This document shows positions 1 to 6,615 of a DNA stretch of 20,840 nucleotides, one piece after another; position 1 is the first letter of the stretch; each line of letters starts with the position of its first letter. Position numbers and translations under genes: made by a program. A model generated the notes under the pieces. It did not search any database. It had not been told where the DNA came from and was given only the letters and a program-made list of their open reading frames with translations. Source of the stretch: an uncultured Eubacteriales bacterium (GTDB lineage: Bacteria > Bacillota > Clostridia > Oscillospirales > Acutalibacteraceae); contig CAKSQT010000029.1 of the NCBI GenBank assembly GCA_934486755.1, positions 1-20,840 of the forward strand, given 5' to 3'.

Positions 1-305
1 GGCGTTATCTCCCTGTTTCCAAGACCCACAACAAGCACGGTATCCCTGCTTTCGGGCAACAGCTCATCAAGCGCGTCCGTTATTGCTTTTTCGGTCTGAT
101 CGTCGTCAGCCGACCCGCCGATAAACGGAAATTCAACCGTTATATAGCTTCCTATCGGTTTTTTTATCCTTTCCGCAGCCGATTTGTCTATAACTTTTAT
201 ATGCGTTGTCTTAATATCGCCCGACACCTTTTCGTATTTTTCAATTCCTTCGGCGTTCTTCGTTCTTTCGGCTGTTTCCAACGCAAGGTCTGTTCTGAAA
301 TCCAT
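1..305 (-). CDS. gpr: Germination protease GPR (spore protease), N-terminal part, cut by window edge
   Basis: GPR is the peptidase that degrades small acid-soluble spore proteins during germination, releasing DNA and amino acids. Reading the minus strand from an ATG at 305-303 gives about 101 residues with no stop. It begins MDFRTDLALETAE and ends at the window edge with VVGLGNREITP. The N-terminal RTDLA(V/L)E block, where the zymogen is processed, and the later (V/L)GLGN-x-xTP block are both typical of the family; in Bacillus the latter reads VGLGNWNVTP. An AAGGAGC ribosome-binding site lies 6-7 bases upstream of the start. The gene is divergent from dnaA and shares the 142-bp intergenic region with it. 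Expression is expected in the forespore under sigma-G (family knowledge), but I could not identify a properly spaced sigma-G promoter. Roughly the first third of the protein is present, so the C-terminal part cannot be judged. Confidence 0.9.
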   Translation of the reverse strand, partial: MDFRTDLALETAERTKNAEGIEKYEKVSGDIKTTHIKVIDKSAAERIKKPIGSYITVEFPFIGGSADDDQTEKAITDALDELLPESRDTVLVVGLGNREIT

Positions 306-349
306 AATTATTGCTCCTTTTTATTATGTTTTTCCGATATTGAGCCGAT

Positions 350-358
350 TTATCCACC
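350..358 (+). promoter_or_regulatory. Near-consensus DnaA box upstream of dnaA
   Basis: TTATCCACC matches the bacterial DnaA box TTATCCACA at 8 of 9 positions. It is the best match I found in either origin-flanking spacer. It sits 18 bases upstream of the dnaA -35 element, a position suited to autoregulation of dnaA or to an upstream origin subregion. Confidence 0.6.
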
Positions 359-375
359 GAGGTTGCGCTGAACAC

Positions 376-404
376 TTGAAAATATATTTATAATATGTTA
401 TAAT
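376..404 (+). promoter_or_regulatory. Sigma-A promoter of dnaA
   Basis: TTGAAA (376-381) and TATAAT (399-404) are separated by exactly 17 bases, giving a predicted transcript start near 411 and a leader of about 37 bases. The stretch 382-433 is almost pure A/T, so it could also melt easily. Confidence 0.85.
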
Positions 405-447
405 CTATATATCTATTATATAATAATATATTAAGGGTGGTTTAGTA

Positions 448-1785
448 ATGCCGTTTGGATCTCTTGACGATATTTGGAACGCGGTCAGCGAGGAGATTAA
501 AAGCAAAATATCCGACGTTGCCTTTGACTGCTTTCTGAAAGATCTCAAACCTGTGTCTATTGAATCCGGGGAGTTTATAGTTTCGATAAACAACATCTAT
601 ATGCAGGAGGTTGTTGAAAAAAATTATATTCCGCTTATAAAAAATTCGATTAAAAAAGTAATGGGTATAGATATGGAGCTTACCCTTATTCTCGAAGAGG
701 ACGAGCAGAAAATTCTTGACGCGGAAAAATACAGCGCGGGTCTTACCTTTGAGGACTTTTTTACCTTTGATAATTTCATAGTCGGCTCCACCAACCGCTT
801 TGCACACGCGGCGTCATTTGCGGTGGCGGACAATCCGAATATTATCTACAATCCGCTTGTTATCTACGGCAACTCGGGCGTGGGAAAAACGCACTTGCTG
901 CTTGCTATTAAAAATCACATAAAGAAAAAATTTCCGAACAAGAAAATTCAGTACATACGGAGCGAGGATTTTACAAATCAGCTTATAGCATCTATTCAGG
1001 ACGGTAAGCTGGGACTCGGCACGTTGGACGATTTCCGCAACAAGTTCCGCAATGTCGACGTGTTGCTGATAGACGATATTCAGTTTATCGCGGGCAAGGA
1101 GCAGACCCAAGAGGAGTTCTTCAACACGTTTAACACCCTTTTCCAGAACAACAAGCAGATAGTGGCAACGCTCGACCGTCCGCCTAAGGAGGTCAAAACA
1201 TTAGACGACCGTATCCGCTCGCGCCTTGAATGCGGTCTTTTTGCCGATATTACACCTCCCGACTTTGAAACGAGGGTCGGAATAATAAACAAAAAGGCAG
1301 AGCAGATGGGAATAACGATAGAAGAAAACCTTGTTTTCTATATTGCCGAGCATATTAAGGTCAACACCCGTCAGCTTGAAGGCGTTGTTAAAAAGTTGCA
1401 GGCATTTATAACCATTCAAAAGCGTATACCTAACATAATGGTTGTTCAGGGCTTTATTAGGGACATTATAAACGATTCAAAGCCCGAGCCTATAAAGATA
1501 GAAAAAATCATTTCCGAGGTTGCAAGGACTTATAACGTTTCCGAAAGCGACATTCTTTCAAACCGCCGCACCGCGTCGTTGGCACTGGCACGTCAGGTTG
1601 CGATGTATATAGCGAGGGAAACTACCTCTCTTTCCTACAAGGCGATAGGCGAGAGCTTTGGAAAAGACCATACCACCGTTCTTTACAACGTAAACCGAAT
1701 TGAAGAATTTTTGAAGGACAAGCCCTATGAAAAAGAGCTTGTTGACGATATAATCAAAAATCTTACGGGTGAAACCAGGTCTTAA
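448..1785 (+). CDS. dnaA: Chromosomal replication initiator DnaA
   Basis: DnaA is the AAA+ ATPase that binds oriC boxes, opens the DNA and loads the helicase. The 445-residue length is normal. Domain I covers about residues 1-80, followed by a short linker. The AAA+ core has Walker A GNSGVGKTH (141-149), Walker B VLLIDDIQF (205-213) and the arginine-finger segment DDRIRSRL (253-260). The C-terminal DNA-binding domain carries the DnaA signature GESFGKDHTTVLYNVNRI (401-418). The ATG follows a GGGTGG ribosome-binding sequence by 8 bases. Two core motifs deviate from the usual sequence: ATLDRPP where SSDRPP or TSNRPP is common, and RLECGL where RFEWGL is common. The catalytic Walker residues are intact, so I read these as lineage variation. 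The gene starts the origin cluster and is followed by the 216-bp oriC spacer. Confidence 0.98.
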   Translation: MPFGSLDDIWNAVSEEIKSKISDVAFDCFLKDLKPVSIESGEFIVSINNIYMQEVVEKNYIPLIKNSIKKVMGIDMELTLILEEDEQKILDAEKYSAGLTFEDFFTFDNFIVGSTNRFAHAASFAVADNPNIIYNPLVIYGNSGVGKTHLLLAIKNHIKKKFPNKKIQYIRSEDFTNQLIASIQDGKLGLGTLDDFRNKFRNVDVLLIDDIQFIAGKEQTQEEFFNTFNTLFQNNKQIVATLDRPPKEVKTLDDRIRSRLECGLFADITPPDFETRVGIINKKAEQMGITIEENLVFYIAEHIKVNTRQLEGVVKKLQAFITIQKRIPNIMVVQGFIRDIINDSKPEPIKIEKIISEVARTYNVSESDILSNRRTASLALARQVAMYIARETTSLSYKAIGESFGKDHTTVLYNVNRIEEFLKDKPYEKELVDDIIKNLTGETRS

Positions 1786-1840
1786 TTTTCTTAAAAGTTA
1801 TTAACATTTTCAACTTTAATTAACCGCAAAGTTATTAAAC

Positions 1841-1957
1841 GGGGTGTTGAAAACCGAAAAGTTGAAAAGTTATCAAGTATTTGTCCACTTTTGTTTTAAC
1901 AGCTTTTCTTGGCTTGTTAAAAGGGATAAACTGGGTTTTCAACCGTTTTAACACCCC
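1841..1957. repeat. Imperfect long inverted repeat inside oriC
   Basis: The left arm (1841-1868) contains GGGGTGTT, then AAAAC, then GTTGAAAA. The right arm (1936-1957) contains their exact reverse complements in mirrored order: TTTTCAAC, GTTTT, AACACCCC. The arms differ by a six-base insertion (CGAAAA) in the left arm and one mismatch. About 67 bases separate them, including TTATCAAGT and TTGTCCACT. Each arm holds TTTTCAAC-type putative DnaA boxes. Confidence 0.7.
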
Positions 1958-1990
1958 TTACTACTACTGTTATTTTTATATTCTTTTTTA
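1954..1990 (+). other. DnaA-trio-like unwinding element
   Basis: CCCC (1954-1957) is followed by TTACTACTACTGTTA (1958-1972) and a T/A-only run broken by a single C (1973-1990). Established work on the Bacillus subtilis basal unwinding system describes DnaA boxes, a GC cluster, repeated trinucleotides (5'-CTA on this strand, 3'-GAT on the other) and an AT-rich segment just upstream of dnaN. The order here is the same. The assignment is by analogy. Confidence 0.6.
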
Positions 1991-2001
1991 GGAGGAAAAA
2001 T

Positions 2002-3102
2002 ATGATTTTTTCAGTTGAACGCTTGGCTCTGCTTGACGCGGTAACACATCTTCAAAGGATAGTCGGAGCAAAAACCTCAATGCCCGTTTTGGAGGGAATT
2101 TTGATTTCCGCTGAACAGGGTAAAATAACCCTTATTTCATACAACCTTGAAATGGGAATGAAAAAAGAGATATACGCTAAATGCGACGAGGAGGGCGACA
2201 TTGTTATCAGCGCGCGTCTGCTTGCGGACATTCTTCGCCGTATGAACGGCATACAGGTTGAGATAAGCGCCGACGAACGCCTTAACTGCCACATAAAGAG
2301 CGGCGAAGCCACTTTCGACATAATGGGTATGGCGGCAACTGATTTTCCCGAAATGCCTTCGGTAAACGAGGGAACGCAGATCACCTTATCTTCCGACCTT
2401 TTTTCGGAAATGGTCAAGGGAACCTGCTTTGCGGCGGCTCAGAATGAGGGCGCAAAGCCTATCTTAACGGGTATCAACATTTCAATAGAAAACGGCGTTA
2501 TTCAGTTTGTCGGAATTGACGGATACCGTCTTGCGATCCGCCGCGAAAAGACCGAGGTTTACGAAAATATTTCGTTTACAATAGCAAACCGTTCTCTCGG
2601 CGAGGTGGTTAAGCTGATAGACGAGGAAACCGAAAACGTTGAAATGTATATTGCTCCGCGCCTTATCTGCTTTAACATAAACGGTTACACCTTTATTTCA
2701 CGCCTTTTAGAGGGTGAATTTGTAAACTACAAAAAAACCATTCCATCCGAGCATACTCAGTCGGTAACGGTTAATACGCGCGACCTTATAAATACCATTG
2801 AGCGTGTTTCGCTTCTTATAAGCGAGTCTTTTTCAACGCCCGTGCGCTGCTATTTCAATGAACACAGCGCAGTTTTCACAAGTGCGACATCTATGGGACG
2901 CGCAACCGAAACTTTCAATACCGAGCTTGAAGGCGCCGCTTTTGAAATAGGTCTTAACAGCCGTTATCTGCTTGAAGCGTTAAAGGCAACCGATACCGAA
3001 AAAATTAAAATTCTGTTCAACGGTTCCAATGCGGGCGTGGTCATACTTCCTGTTGATTCTGATGAATTTACATATATGATAATGCCTATGAGGTTGAAAT
3101 AA
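2002..3102 (+). CDS. dnaN: DNA polymerase III beta subunit (sliding clamp)
   Basis: The clamp forms a ring dimer around DNA and tethers polymerase III and repair factors to it. The 366-residue length fits the three-domain clamp fold. The N-terminal region contains a TSMPVLEGILI-like block (residues 25-35), the usual place of the conserved P-[VI]-L element, and the C-terminus ends in YMIMPMRLK, matching the family's conserved IMPMR tail. An AGGAGG ribosome-binding site (1990-1995) lies 6 bases before the ATG. The TAA stop overlaps the ATG of yaaA by one base, so the two are translationally coupled. I could not place a separate dnaN promoter with confidence; it may be hidden in the origin spacer. 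Confidence 0.98.
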   Translation: MIFSVERLALLDAVTHLQRIVGAKTSMPVLEGILISAEQGKITLISYNLEMGMKKEIYAKCDEEGDIVISARLLADILRRMNGIQVEISADERLNCHIKSGEATFDIMGMAATDFPEMPSVNEGTQITLSSDLFSEMVKGTCFAAAQNEGAKPILTGINISIENGVIQFVGIDGYRLAIRREKTEVYENISFTIANRSLGEVVKLIDEETENVEMYIAPRLICFNINGYTFISRLLEGEFVNYKKTIPSEHTQSVTVNTRDLINTIERVSLLISESFSTPVRCYFNEHSAVFTSATSMGRATETFNTELEGAAFEIGLNSRYLLEALKATDTEKIKILFNGSNAGVVILPVDSDEFTYMIMPMRLK

Positions 3103-3314
3103 TGGAATATAAAAAAATTAAGATACGGGAAGATTTTATCCGTCTTGATTCCGCTATGAAGCTCGCCGATATGGTCGTTACGGGCGGCCACGCGAAGATA
3201 GTTATTCAGGACGGAGAGGTTAAGCTCAACGGCGAGGTCTGCACAATGCGCGGCAAAAAACTTCACAGCGGCGACAGGGTTGAGTTTGACGGACGCGGAT
3301 TTGAAGTGGAATGA
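3102..3314 (+). CDS. yaaA: S4-domain RNA-binding protein YaaA
   Basis: This small protein of 70 residues is almost entirely one S4 RNA-binding domain. The diagnostic block runs from IRLDSAMKLADMVVTGGHAK (residues 13-32) through VKLNGEVCTMRGKKLHSGD. Members located between dnaN and recF are standard in Firmicutes. The Bacillus equivalent is RNA binding with a role around the ribosome, but the precise target is not settled. It overlaps dnaN by one base and recF by four (ATGA), so it belongs to the dnaN-recF transcript. Confidence 0.93.
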   Translation: MEYKKIKIREDFIRLDSAMKLADMVVTGGHAKIVIQDGEVKLNGEVCTMRGKKLHSGDRVEFDGRGFEVE

Positions 3315-4375
3315 GAGTTAAAACCTTAAAATGTACCGATTTTCGGAACATTGAGAGTTCTTTTATTTCGCCGTGTGAGGAAATGAACGTTATCTGCGGC
3401 GAAAATGCTCAGGGAAAGACCAATCTTATTGAGGCTGTATGGCTCTTTACGGGCGCTAAAAGTTTCAGGAGCGGTAAGGACAGCGAGTTTATAAAATTCG
3501 GTGGCGAAAGCGCAAAAAACGAACTTTGCTTTTATTCGGGCGGAATTGAAAATGACGCCGTTATGGAATTCGGCGAACGCAGAAAGGCAATATTAAACGA
3601 AAATGCTCTTTCAAGTCCGTCAAAGCTGGCAGGCGTTTTCAGGGCGGTCATTTTTTCACCGAACGATCTTTCAATCGTTAAGGACGGACCGAGTGTGCGG
3701 CGAAAATTTATAGACACCGCGATAGGGCAGTTATATCCGAATTATATATCGTTTTTGAGAAACTACCGCCGCGCGCTTGAACAGAGAAATAAAACTATAA
3801 AAGAATACAGATTTGACGGCAGTCTTTCGGTTATGCTTGACGTTTTTGAAAATGAAATAGCCGAGTACGGAAAGAAGATAATACAGTACCGAAAAAGATT
3901 TTTAGAGGTAATGAGCGGATTTCTTCCGAGCATATACGAGGGTATTTCGGGCGGCAGGGAAAAACTTGAAACGGTTTATCTGCCCTGCTGTGACGGCGAT
4001 CTTATAGGGGCGCTTAAAGCGGCGCGGAAAGAGGATATGTTTACGGGAACAACCTCGGCAGGACCGCACAGGGACGATATAGATTTTAAAATAAACGGCG
4101 TTTCGGCGCGCCCCTACGGTTCACAGGGTCAACAAAGGAGTATAGCAATATCCTTAAAGCTCGCCGAAGCGGAGGTTATTAACAGCGTATCGGAAGAATA
4201 TCCCGTATTTTTGCTTGACGATGTTATGAGCGAGCTTGACCCGAACCGCCAGGATTATATTTTAAACCGCATAAAGGGTATGCAGACGTTTTTGACCTGC
4301 TGCGACCCGACAAATATAAAAAATCTTGAAAGCGGTAAAATTTTCAGGGTAAAAAACGGAAGGGTGGAAAACTGA
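3311..4375 (+). CDS. recF: DNA replication and repair protein RecF
   Basis: RecF is an SMC-like ATPase that, with RecO and RecR, helps load RecA on gapped DNA. The 354 residues contain Walker A GENAQGKTN (30-38), the conserved TSAGPHRDD block (248-256), the ABC-type signature SQGQQRS (271-277) and Walker B VFLLDDVMSELD (299-310). Length and motif spacing are normal. The start codon overlaps the yaaA stop (ATGA) and its own TGA stop shares one base with the remB start, indicating coupled translation through dnaN-yaaA-recF-remB. Confidence 0.97.
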   Translation: MRVKTLKCTDFRNIESSFISPCEEMNVICGENAQGKTNLIEAVWLFTGAKSFRSGKDSEFIKFGGESAKNELCFYSGGIENDAVMEFGERRKAILNENALSSPSKLAGVFRAVIFSPNDLSIVKDGPSVRRKFIDTAIGQLYPNYISFLRNYRRALEQRNKTIKEYRFDGSLSVMLDVFENEIAEYGKKIIQYRKRFLEVMSGFLPSIYEGISGGREKLETVYLPCCDGDLIGALKAARKEDMFTGTTSAGPHRDDIDFKINGVSARPYGSQGQQRSIAISLKLAEAEVINSVSEEYPVFLLDDVMSELDPNRQDYILNRIKGMQTFLTCCDPTNIKNLESGKIFRVKNGRVEN

Positions 4376-4653
4376 TGTATATACATTTAGGTCAGGAGAT
4401 CGTTATTCCGTCCGACGATGTTGTGGGAATTTTTGATCTTGACAGTTCTACCGTTTCAAAGCATACTCGAAAATTTCTAACGGTAAGCGAAAAATCGGGC
4501 AGGGTTGTGAACGTTTCATACGAACTGCCGAAATCCTTTGCGGTGTGCTGTGACAAAAATAAGAAAACCACGGTTTATATATCTCAAATTTCCACCGCAA
4601 CATTGCTTAAAAGAAAAGATTTTCTGTCTTCAATAAATAAAAAAGAGGAGTAA
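4375..4653 (+). CDS. remB: RemB-like DUF370 protein (extracellular matrix regulator family)
   Basis: The 92-residue protein opens with MYIHLGQEIVIPSDDVVGIFDLD, the typical start of the DUF370/RemB (YaaB) family. In Bacillus the paralogue RemA is a DNA-binding activator of matrix genes; the role of RemB between recF and gyrB is much less clear. Here the domain covers about residues 1-80, with a lysine-rich tail. The ATG shares one base with the recF stop. Four bases separate its stop from gyrB. Family assignment is firm from sequence and position; function is not. Confidence 0.88.
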   Translation: MYIHLGQEIVIPSDDVVGIFDLDSSTVSKHTRKFLTVSEKSGRVVNVSYELPKSFAVCCDKNKKTTVYISQISTATLLKRKDFLSSINKKEE

Positions 4654-4657
4654 TATA

Positions 4658-6601
4658 ATGAGTAACGACATTAACACACCTGTTACGGAAAGCTATGATG
4701 AAAATTCCATACAGGTACTTGAAGGCCTCGAAGCTGTAAGAAAGCGTCCCGGAATGTATATAGGTTCCACGGGTGAACGCGGTCTTCACCATCTTGTTTA
4801 TGAAATTGTGGATAACTCTATCGACGAAGCTCTTGCAGGCTATTGCGACAAGATACTTGTTGAGCTTTTGGACGACGGCGTTATCAGGGTTTCGGATAAC
4901 GGACGCGGTATTCCTGTCGGAATACATCCGCAGAAAGGTATACCGACGGTAAGCGTTGTATTCACAATTCTTCACGCGGGCGGTAAATTCGGCGGCGGCG
5001 GATACAAGGTATCGGGCGGTCTTCACGGCGTTGGCGCTTCGGTAGTAAACGCGCTTTCAAGCTGGCTTGAAGTTGAGGTTAAGGACGGCAAGAATATTTA
5101 TAAACAGCGCTATGAAAAGGGTAATATAAAGACCGAGCTTGAAGTTATAGGCACGACCGACGAATCGGGAACCGTTGTTACCTTTAAGCCCGACCCGACG
5201 ATATTTACCGACACCACACGTTACGATTACGATACTCTGCTTTTAAGGCTTAGAGAACAGGCTTTTCTTAACGGCGGTATAAGAATAGTTCTTAAAGATA
5301 TGAGAACCGACGCCGACATTCCCGAAAGGGAGGACGACCTTCACTTTGAGGGCGGTATTCGCTCCTATGTTGAATATCTGCTTGAAAAGAGCAAGAAGGA
5401 CCGCCTTAACAACAAGGTGATATACATTTCGGGCAGCGATAAGGACTCTATGGCGGAAATCGCGCTTATTTGGAGCACAAGCTACGACACAAAGATAATG
5501 TCCTTTGCCAACACCATTCACACGGTGGACGGCGGTACTCACGAAAGCTCCTTTAAAACCAGCCTTGCAAGGGTAGTTAATAAATACGGCAGAAATTTCA
5601 AATTCTTAAAGGATAACGATTCAAACCTTAAATCGGACGATATTAACGAGGGTCTTATCGCCGTAGTAAGCGTTAAGCTAACCGACGCTCAGTTTGAATC
5701 GCAGACAAAGGCAAAGCTCGGCAATACCTCTATCGGTACGCTTGTCAACAATATAATGGCAGAAAAGATGTATCAGTTTTTGGAGGACAATCCTGCCGAA
5801 GCGAAGATTATACTTGATAAGTCAATTGCTTCTTCAAACGCACGCGAGGCGGCTCAGAAGGCAAGAGATTTACAGCGTAATAAATCGGGCATAGGCGGAA
5901 AAACAAGAATGCCCGAAAAATTAAAGGACTGCATTTCAAACGACCCGACCAAAACCGAGATTTATATAGTCGAGGGAGACAGTGCGGGCGGTTCGGCAAT
6001 AGAGGGCAGAAACAGCACCTATCAGGCGATACTTCCGCTTTGGGGTAAAATGCTCAACGTTGAAAAAGCAAGGGTGGACAAGGTTTTCGGAAACGAAAAG
6101 CTGACCCCTGTTGTAGTAGCGCTCGGAACGGGAATTGCCGAAAACTTTGATATTTCAAAGCTGCGTTACGATAAAATAGTTATTATGGCGGATGCCGATG
6201 TCGACGGTTCTCACATCAGAACGCTTCTTTTGACATTCTTCTTCCGCTATATGCCCGAGCTTATAGAAACGGGTCATATCTATCTTGCACAGCCGCCGCT
6301 TTTCCGCGTTTCAAAGGGAAAACAGCATTATGACGCTTTTACCGACGAGGAAAAGGCGGAATATATTGAAAAACTCGGCGGAAATGCCGACGTTCAGCGG
6401 TATAAAGGTCTTGGTGAAATGGATCCCGAACAGCTTTGGGAAACCACCCTTGACCCCGAAAGAAGAACGTTTTTGCGTGTTACTATGGACGACGCCGCCC
6501 TTGCCGACAGCACCTTTACAATGCTTATGGGCGAGGAAGTTGAACCGCGCCGCCAGTTCATAGAAGAAAACGCTATATACGCTACCGATCTTGATATTTA
6601 A
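4658..6601 (+). CDS. gyrB: DNA gyrase subunit B
   Basis: GyrB supplies the ATPase of the gyrase heterotetramer that introduces negative supercoils. The 647 residues contain the GHKL ATP site: EIVDNSIDEA (49-58), DNGRG (80-84) and GGLHGVG (120-126). They also contain the TOPRIM metal site EGDSAGG (439-445) with DADVDGSHI (512-520), and the C-terminal RYKGLGEM (581-588). A GAGGAG ribosome-binding site lies at the remB stop. Within the TOPRIM quinolone-determining segment the sequence reads LPLWGKMLNVEK, with Trp462 where E. coli has Lys447. gyrA follows after 14 bases. GyrB rather than ParE is favoured by origin location and pairing with a gyrA that has a GyrA-box-like motif. Confidence 0.98.
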   Translation: MSNDINTPVTESYDENSIQVLEGLEAVRKRPGMYIGSTGERGLHHLVYEIVDNSIDEALAGYCDKILVELLDDGVIRVSDNGRGIPVGIHPQKGIPTVSVVFTILHAGGKFGGGGYKVSGGLHGVGASVVNALSSWLEVEVKDGKNIYKQRYEKGNIKTELEVIGTTDESGTVVTFKPDPTIFTDTTRYDYDTLLLRLREQAFLNGGIRIVLKDMRTDADIPEREDDLHFEGGIRSYVEYLLEKSKKDRLNNKVIYISGSDKDSMAEIALIWSTSYDTKIMSFANTIHTVDGGTHESSFKTSLARVVNKYGRNFKFLKDNDSNLKSDDINEGLIAVVSVKLTDAQFESQTKAKLGNTSIGTLVNNIMAEKMYQFLEDNPAEAKIILDKSIASSNAREAAQKARDLQRNKSGIGGKTRMPEKLKDCISNDPTKTEIYIVEGDSAGGSAIEGRNSTYQAILPLWGKMLNVEKARVDKVFGNEKLTPVVVALGTGIAENFDISKLRYDKIVIMADADVDGSHIRTLLLTFFFRYMPELIETGHIYLAQPPLFRVSKGKQHYDAFTDEEKAEYIEKLGGNADVQRYKGLGEMDPEQLWETTLDPERRTFLRVTMDDAALADSTFTMLMGEEVEPRRQFIEENAIYATDLDI

Positions 6602-6615
6602 GGGGGAAATGTAAA

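Larger units (their letters stand above)
1786..2001. other. oriC: Origin of replication (oriC), dnaA-dnaN spacer
   Basis: This non-coding spacer has the expected position of the main unwinding subregion of a Firmicute origin. It lacks a perfect DnaA box. The best 7-of-9 matches to TTATCCACA are TTATTAACA at 1798-1806, TTTTCAACA on the minus strand at 1845-1853 and TTGTCCACT at 1881-1889. The 8-mer TTTTCAAC occurs four times (plus 1807-1814; minus 1846-1853 and 1861-1868; plus 1936-1943). The right end has a CCCC cluster, CTA-type triplets and a T/A-rich run before the dnaN ribosome-binding site. Assignment as oriC rests on gene context and this architecture; no initiation data are visible. 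Confidence 0.8.

Noticed and set aside
306..335. CATAATA upstream of gpr as a sigma-G -10
   Set aside because: It matches CATNNTA, but there is no GNATR-type -35 at 17-18 bases and the start would fall in the ribosome-binding site.
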